A stretch of 64,000 bases of DNA from Phaseolus vulgaris (lineage: Eukaryota; Streptophyta; Magnoliopsida; Fabales; Fabaceae). A model generated the notes under the pieces. The model was not told the origin of the DNA, searched no databases, and was given only the letters and a program-made list of their open reading frames with translations. Positions within the stretch are counted from its first letter, which is position 1, and each line of letters opens with the position of its first letter. The stretch is taken from NCBI RefSeq assembly GCF_000499845.2, contig NC_023753.2:20615153-20679152 (forward strand). Direction: 5' to 3'. Made by a program: the position numbers and the translations under genes. Below, piece after piece: positions 60,515 to 64,000 of this stretch.

Positions 60515-62342
60515 TGTTGGGTTTAATAGTGCCAAGGTTCAAGAGGGGGGGGGGGGGGGGTGAATTGACCTTTTAAAACTTCTTCGCAGAAACAATGTTT
60601 AACCCAGTTTTAGAGAAAATAAATCGATTTATGTGAAAATGAACAGATTTATTTCAGCACTGTTTTTCTGTTTGAAACGCTTTTAATACAGCAAAGCTAA
60701 TCACAAGACTATGCAGTGAGGATTTCCAGCAGCACACACACAGATATCAGATTTGAAAAACAGTGAAACACAAAAACAGCAAGCTTCAATTTCAAGCAAG
60801 TGATTAAGGTTCAATTGATAACATGCTAGTTAATTGAGTGACCTTTGCAAACAAGCTGTTCCAGTGACTTTTAACAGACTATGAGTGTTCTTCTTGATGT
60901 CAAGAAATTTTCCAGAAATTAAGAACAATGAATCACAAAACAGCAAGCTTCAACTTTAAGCAATTTGTTTAAGGTTCAATTAATAGCATTGACAGTTTCT
61001 TGAACAGCCTATCACAGTCAATCTGTTCCAATGGTTTTAGCAGATTATGTATGTTCTTATCAGATTCAAACGCCTTTTTCAGAAATCAAGAACAGTATGC
61101 ACAGTGCCCAGAAAGAACAGATTTATTTTCAATTGAACAGATTCATTTCTTTGCTGTTTTATCAATTATGCAGAAACGAAATTGCAGAGAGAGAGAGAGA
61201 ATGAACACAAACAATTATACTGGTTCACTCAACCTGAGCTACATCCAGTCTTCACCAACAACAGGTGGAATTCACTAACACACAGTACAATCAAGTACAC
61301 TTCCCACTGTTCTTGAAACCTACAAGAACTTAGGTACTCTTGCTGAAAAAAACCTATTTCAGCATACACACACACCCACTCTTGAAGAACACCTATCAAG
61401 AAGAGGGTTCAACCAAACTATTACAAGAAAGAGATGTGAAACGACTACACCTGATTGAGGGTACACAGATCTGCCATAAACCAGTAGGCAAGATTGCTAG
61501 AACAGTAGCTGCACCTCACACCAAGCTTTTGGAACCAAACCAAGAACAAGCACTTTGTGATTTTTGAAATCTTTGAAGAACAAATGCTAATCCTTGAAAA
61601 CACTTAACTCTCTGCTGTCAAAACTTGTTTTTTGCAAATGTATGAACTGTTTTAATTGTTGTTAAACTCAGAAAACAAGTTTGCATTTTATAGAAAGCCA
61701 GCTTATAACAGAATTTTGAAAAACAGTTAAAGCTGTTATAAAATGAACAGATTGAAAATAAAATAAATTGATTTATTTTCAAAAGCAGTTAGAGAATCTG
61801 TTAAGTGAGGAGACTTAGTCAACCATTCTGGTGCTGAGATAAAACTGAAAAACGTTTAAGCTTGACATGGCACCAGAGGCAAAAAGAATCTATTCATTTA
61901 CAGATGAACAGATTTATTTTTCAAAACGAAAACAGAGAAAGTTTAACTATTTGAAACTCAGTCGTTTTGAAAAGAAGAAGACTTAGTCAAAATACCTGAT
62001 GCACAAAATCAAATTTTTACAAGACTTTAGCCAAGGCATCAGTGAAGAAAATGAATCTGTTTATTTAGAAAAGAACAGATTTATTTTTATGCAGTAAACG
62101 TTTTTTGTGTAAAACATGTGAAAAACAGTTTAAGAAAACTTATGCTTGTTCTTATCACATGGTCAGTGGTTATGAGGTGAGTTACTCAGCAAAAAGCTAC
62201 TTTTAGACAACCTCTAAGCACTAACTAAGACATACTTAAAGCAAAGCAAAATTACATGAAAAGCACATACAAGTCTTCATCAAACACTACATATAAGTCT
62301 TCATCAAACACAATCTTGAAGGGGCAGCAACCATCTTCAACA
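60515..62342 (-). mobile_element. solo LTR, family C (copia-like), copy 2 (inverted)
   Basis: On the minus strand TGTTGAAGATGGTTGCTGCC ... GGCACTATTAAACCCAACA, 1828 bp. A perfect 5-bp duplication CAAAG lies at 60510-60514 and 62343-62347. It contains a run of 16 G at 60545-60560 next to the U5 end, and the block GAGTGAACCAGTATAATTGT on the minus strand (about 61230). Confidence 0.92.
60545..60560. repeat. poly-G tract of 16
   Basis: Homopolymer inside copy 2 of the family C LTR. Copy 1 has six C at the equivalent place, so this is an expansion or a sequencing-length uncertainty. Confidence 0.9.
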
Positions 62343-62365
62343 CAAAGATCATGTCAAAGAACCAT

Positions 62366-62660
62366 GACTTTAGTGTAATTCAAATACATTTGAAGTTGTA
62401 TAAAGCTTATGAAGTAATTTAATGTATGTACAATTTTAGTTCAAACCTCAACAACCAAAGTCGTTAATGATAAACATGACTTCAATTATAACATGTTAAA
62501 AGAAATTTCTTTACAAAGTTTAGAGTTAGCACGACTTCATTATGGACACTAAAGTCGTGTAATTTATACACGACTTCACCTTCATCTTATTAAAATTGTC
62601 TAAGTTTGAAACAATTTCAGCATAATAAAATCGTATCAGCTTAGCACAACTTACTCTCAT
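62366..62660 (-). repeat. right inverted arm of the MULE
   Basis: The reverse complement matches 41683-42015: AACGACTTTGGTTGTTGAGG, CATAATGAAGTCGTGCTAAC and TATTTGAATTACACTAAAGT correspond to left-arm blocks. The left arm is internally shortened relative to this one. Confidence 0.85.
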
Positions 62661-63442
62661 ACGTAATTAAAAAAAATATTTTTTCATTTTGGTAATATTG
62701 ACAATAATTGTACCTGTCTAGTTTTTGTTTCAAGAAGATAACTGCACCTTTTTCTTTTCACTCCTGCACATAAGGGACAATTAAAAAAATACATTAAACT
62801 TTTTATTCATAATTTAAAACCAAGGAGTTTCTAAACCACTTCACTACATCACTTAACCTTTAAATTTAAATATAAATCATTAGGATTACGAGATAAGTTA
62901 CTACTAAGCATTCAATAGTTTAATTAATATTAATATATGATTATAAGATTAAAATTTACTGCTCAGTAAAAAAATTCATATAACATGAACCACATCAACT
63001 GAAATTATGAGGATGTGACACAATCAGATCTCAGTCATATAATTTAAGTAGATAATTAAAGTTAAATGAATTAAAATAATTTTAATGTAATGAATCATTG
63101 AGATTAACTCTTACGTTAACCTAATGTCTCCCCTCTCTTGTGTTTCTCTTTCCCCCTCCAGTTTTCTTACCAACTTGTATAAGAAGATGGATTAAGACTA
63201 TAAGAAGATGAATTAAAAAGAACGTAAAAAAATATAAAAAAAAGGAACAAGAAACTCTTGAGATGTGCCAAACAACTTTCAGAAGGAATTTGACCTTGAT
63301 TGATTATGTTGGTCCATGCACTGGGATGGATTAATTCAAGTGGACTAAAAGTTCATGGGCCCAATTTGTGAATCCATTTGTGTGAAATAGTTATTGAACT
63401 TGTGAATTAATTGATGGGAGAGTTGTTTGTGTATAATAATTA
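62661..63442. other. AT-rich flank right of the MULE
   Basis: No gene or element end recognised. Confidence 0.5.
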
Positions 63443-63706
63443 CACTACAACACAAAATTATGAAATAAAATTTAAATTTAAAAAAAAAATTAGTTACTGT
63501 GATTAAATTAGAAATTAAAAAAAATTTGGTTTCTAAATTAGTTTTTATTATCGTTAAATAGTTTTTAAATTGGTATTTAATTTGCTACCAAAGTTTTAAT
63601 TACTAATTTTTTTTAATTTCTAAAATATTCTCTAATTTAGTCACTATAACAATTAATTATTTTTTGTCTTTAAAATTGATTTTTATTTCATGATTTTCTT
63701 GTATTG
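63443..63706. mobile_element. CACTA-type MITE, copy 4 (internally deleted)
   Basis: CACTACAACACAAAATTATG at the left and ATTTCATGATTTTCTTGTATTG at the right, 264 bp. It lacks about 120 bp of the centre compared with the other copies. The right terminus has mutated (TATTG for TAGTG) and the flanks are TTA and CTA. Confidence 0.82.
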
Positions 63707-64000
63707 CTAGTTTTAAATTCAAACTCTTAATATATATATTCAAAAAAGAAAAGTTTGGAAAAACTTATCTTCACACATCATAAATTACTCTTATATATAT
63801 TTAAAAAAAATAAATTTAGAATAATTTTTTGTGTTTCAAAAATAAAAATTTTAAATTTTAAAATTAAAAAAATCAAAAATATTTTTTTTAAAATGTTAGA
63901 GTATAAAAAATACATTATGTAAAAGAAATTCTGGAAAATAAAATATGAAAATGTATTCTTTTGGAAAAGAAATTACAGAATCCAAACAAATGTTTCAACA
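63707..64000. other. AT-rich sequence to the window end
   Basis: No feature recognised. Confidence 0.6.

Larger units (their letters stand above)
41683..62660. mobile_element. Mutator-like element (MULE) spanning about 21 kb through nested insertions
   Basis: Long inverted arms (41683-42015 and 62366-62660) enclose a MULE transposase pseudogene on the minus strand and a PMD pseudogene on the plus strand. Inside are later insertions: MITE 46514-46904, LTR element 48503-56615, and solo LTRs 58297-59777 and 60515-62342. Subtracting these leaves roughly 9 kb, a normal size for an autonomous-type plant MULE. I could not find a matching 9-bp target duplication, so the outermost bases are uncertain. 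Confidence 0.75.

Noticed and set aside
58292..62347. One copia element with two LTRs between 58297 and 62342
   Set aside because: The LTRs are in opposite orientation, have different target duplications and enclose no retroelement genes.
41640..62680. A 9-bp target-site duplication for the MULE
   Set aside because: The flanks beside the arms (around 41670-41683 and 62660-62672) do not match convincingly, so none is reported.

Overview
The window is plant nuclear DNA. It is AT-rich, has spliced genes with GT/AG introns, and most of it is transposable elements. The terminal sequences of the small CACTA MITEs and the LTR families look like those of Phaseoleae legumes (Phaseolus/Vigna/Glycine group). 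That placement is my recognition of sequence style, not a database result. I see no rRNA, tRNA or CRISPR array.

Only two genes look intact. (1) At 5.1-9.7 kb, minus strand, is a three-exon gene for a 615-residue TRICHOME BIREFRINGENCE-LIKE (TBL) protein, a Golgi membrane polysaccharide O-acetyltransferase family. It has a likely 5'UTR intron and a short overlapping upstream ORF. (2) At 38.57-40.01 kb, plus strand, is an intronless DUF3475/DUF668 protein of about 479 residues (PSI-like family). From memory, Arabidopsis also has a TBL gene (YLS7/TBL17) and a DUF668 gene close together on chromosome 5, so the pair may be an ancestral neighbourhood expanded here by transposons.

Layout. 1-3003: 5' part of a Ty3/gypsy element on the minus strand (gag-protease-start of RT, plus its LTR). 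3.0-5.1: simple repeat and AT-rich spacer. 5.1-10.3: TBL gene. 10.3-13.1: spacer with a perfect 56-bp palindrome. 13.14-15.86: a short LTR element carrying only a decayed gag and a minisatellite (TR-GAG type). 16.34-17.49 and 24.40-25.59: two solo LTRs of one family in opposite orientation, each with a perfect 5-bp target duplication. 18.09-24.20: a 6.1-kb CACTA element with TAA duplication, a remnant of its transposase N-terminus and a captured GH9 endoglucanase fragment. 26.17-29.13: a second, less certain CACTA-like element carrying fragments of three unrelated genes (EXO70, U-box/ARM, RRM) in one orientation. 31.1, 41.1, 46.5 and 63.4 kb: four copies of one CACTA-type MITE. 33.2 kb: a G-box cluster. 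41.7-62.7: a Mutator-like element (MULE) with long inverted arms, now about 21 kb because later insertions sit inside it. It holds a decayed MULE transposase (minus strand) and an aminotransferase-like plant mobile domain (PMD) pseudogene (plus strand). Inside it are a MITE, a complete gag-protease-only LTR element (48503-56615, TSD TCAAA) whose 5' LTR contains another solo LTR (TSD AGATA), and two solo LTRs of a copia-like family in opposite orientation (58297-59777 and 60515-62342).

Transposition and LTR-LTR recombination dominate the history of the region. I recognise five solo LTRs and only two elements retaining both LTRs. Most in-frame stop codons in the dead element genes are of the kind made by C-to-T or G-to-A change. 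The most interesting objects are the two gene-capturing CACTA-type elements, the nested MULE with a PMD gene, and the gag-protease element whose LTRs and 3' internal region share an array of a short palindrome (TAGCTYRAGCTA).
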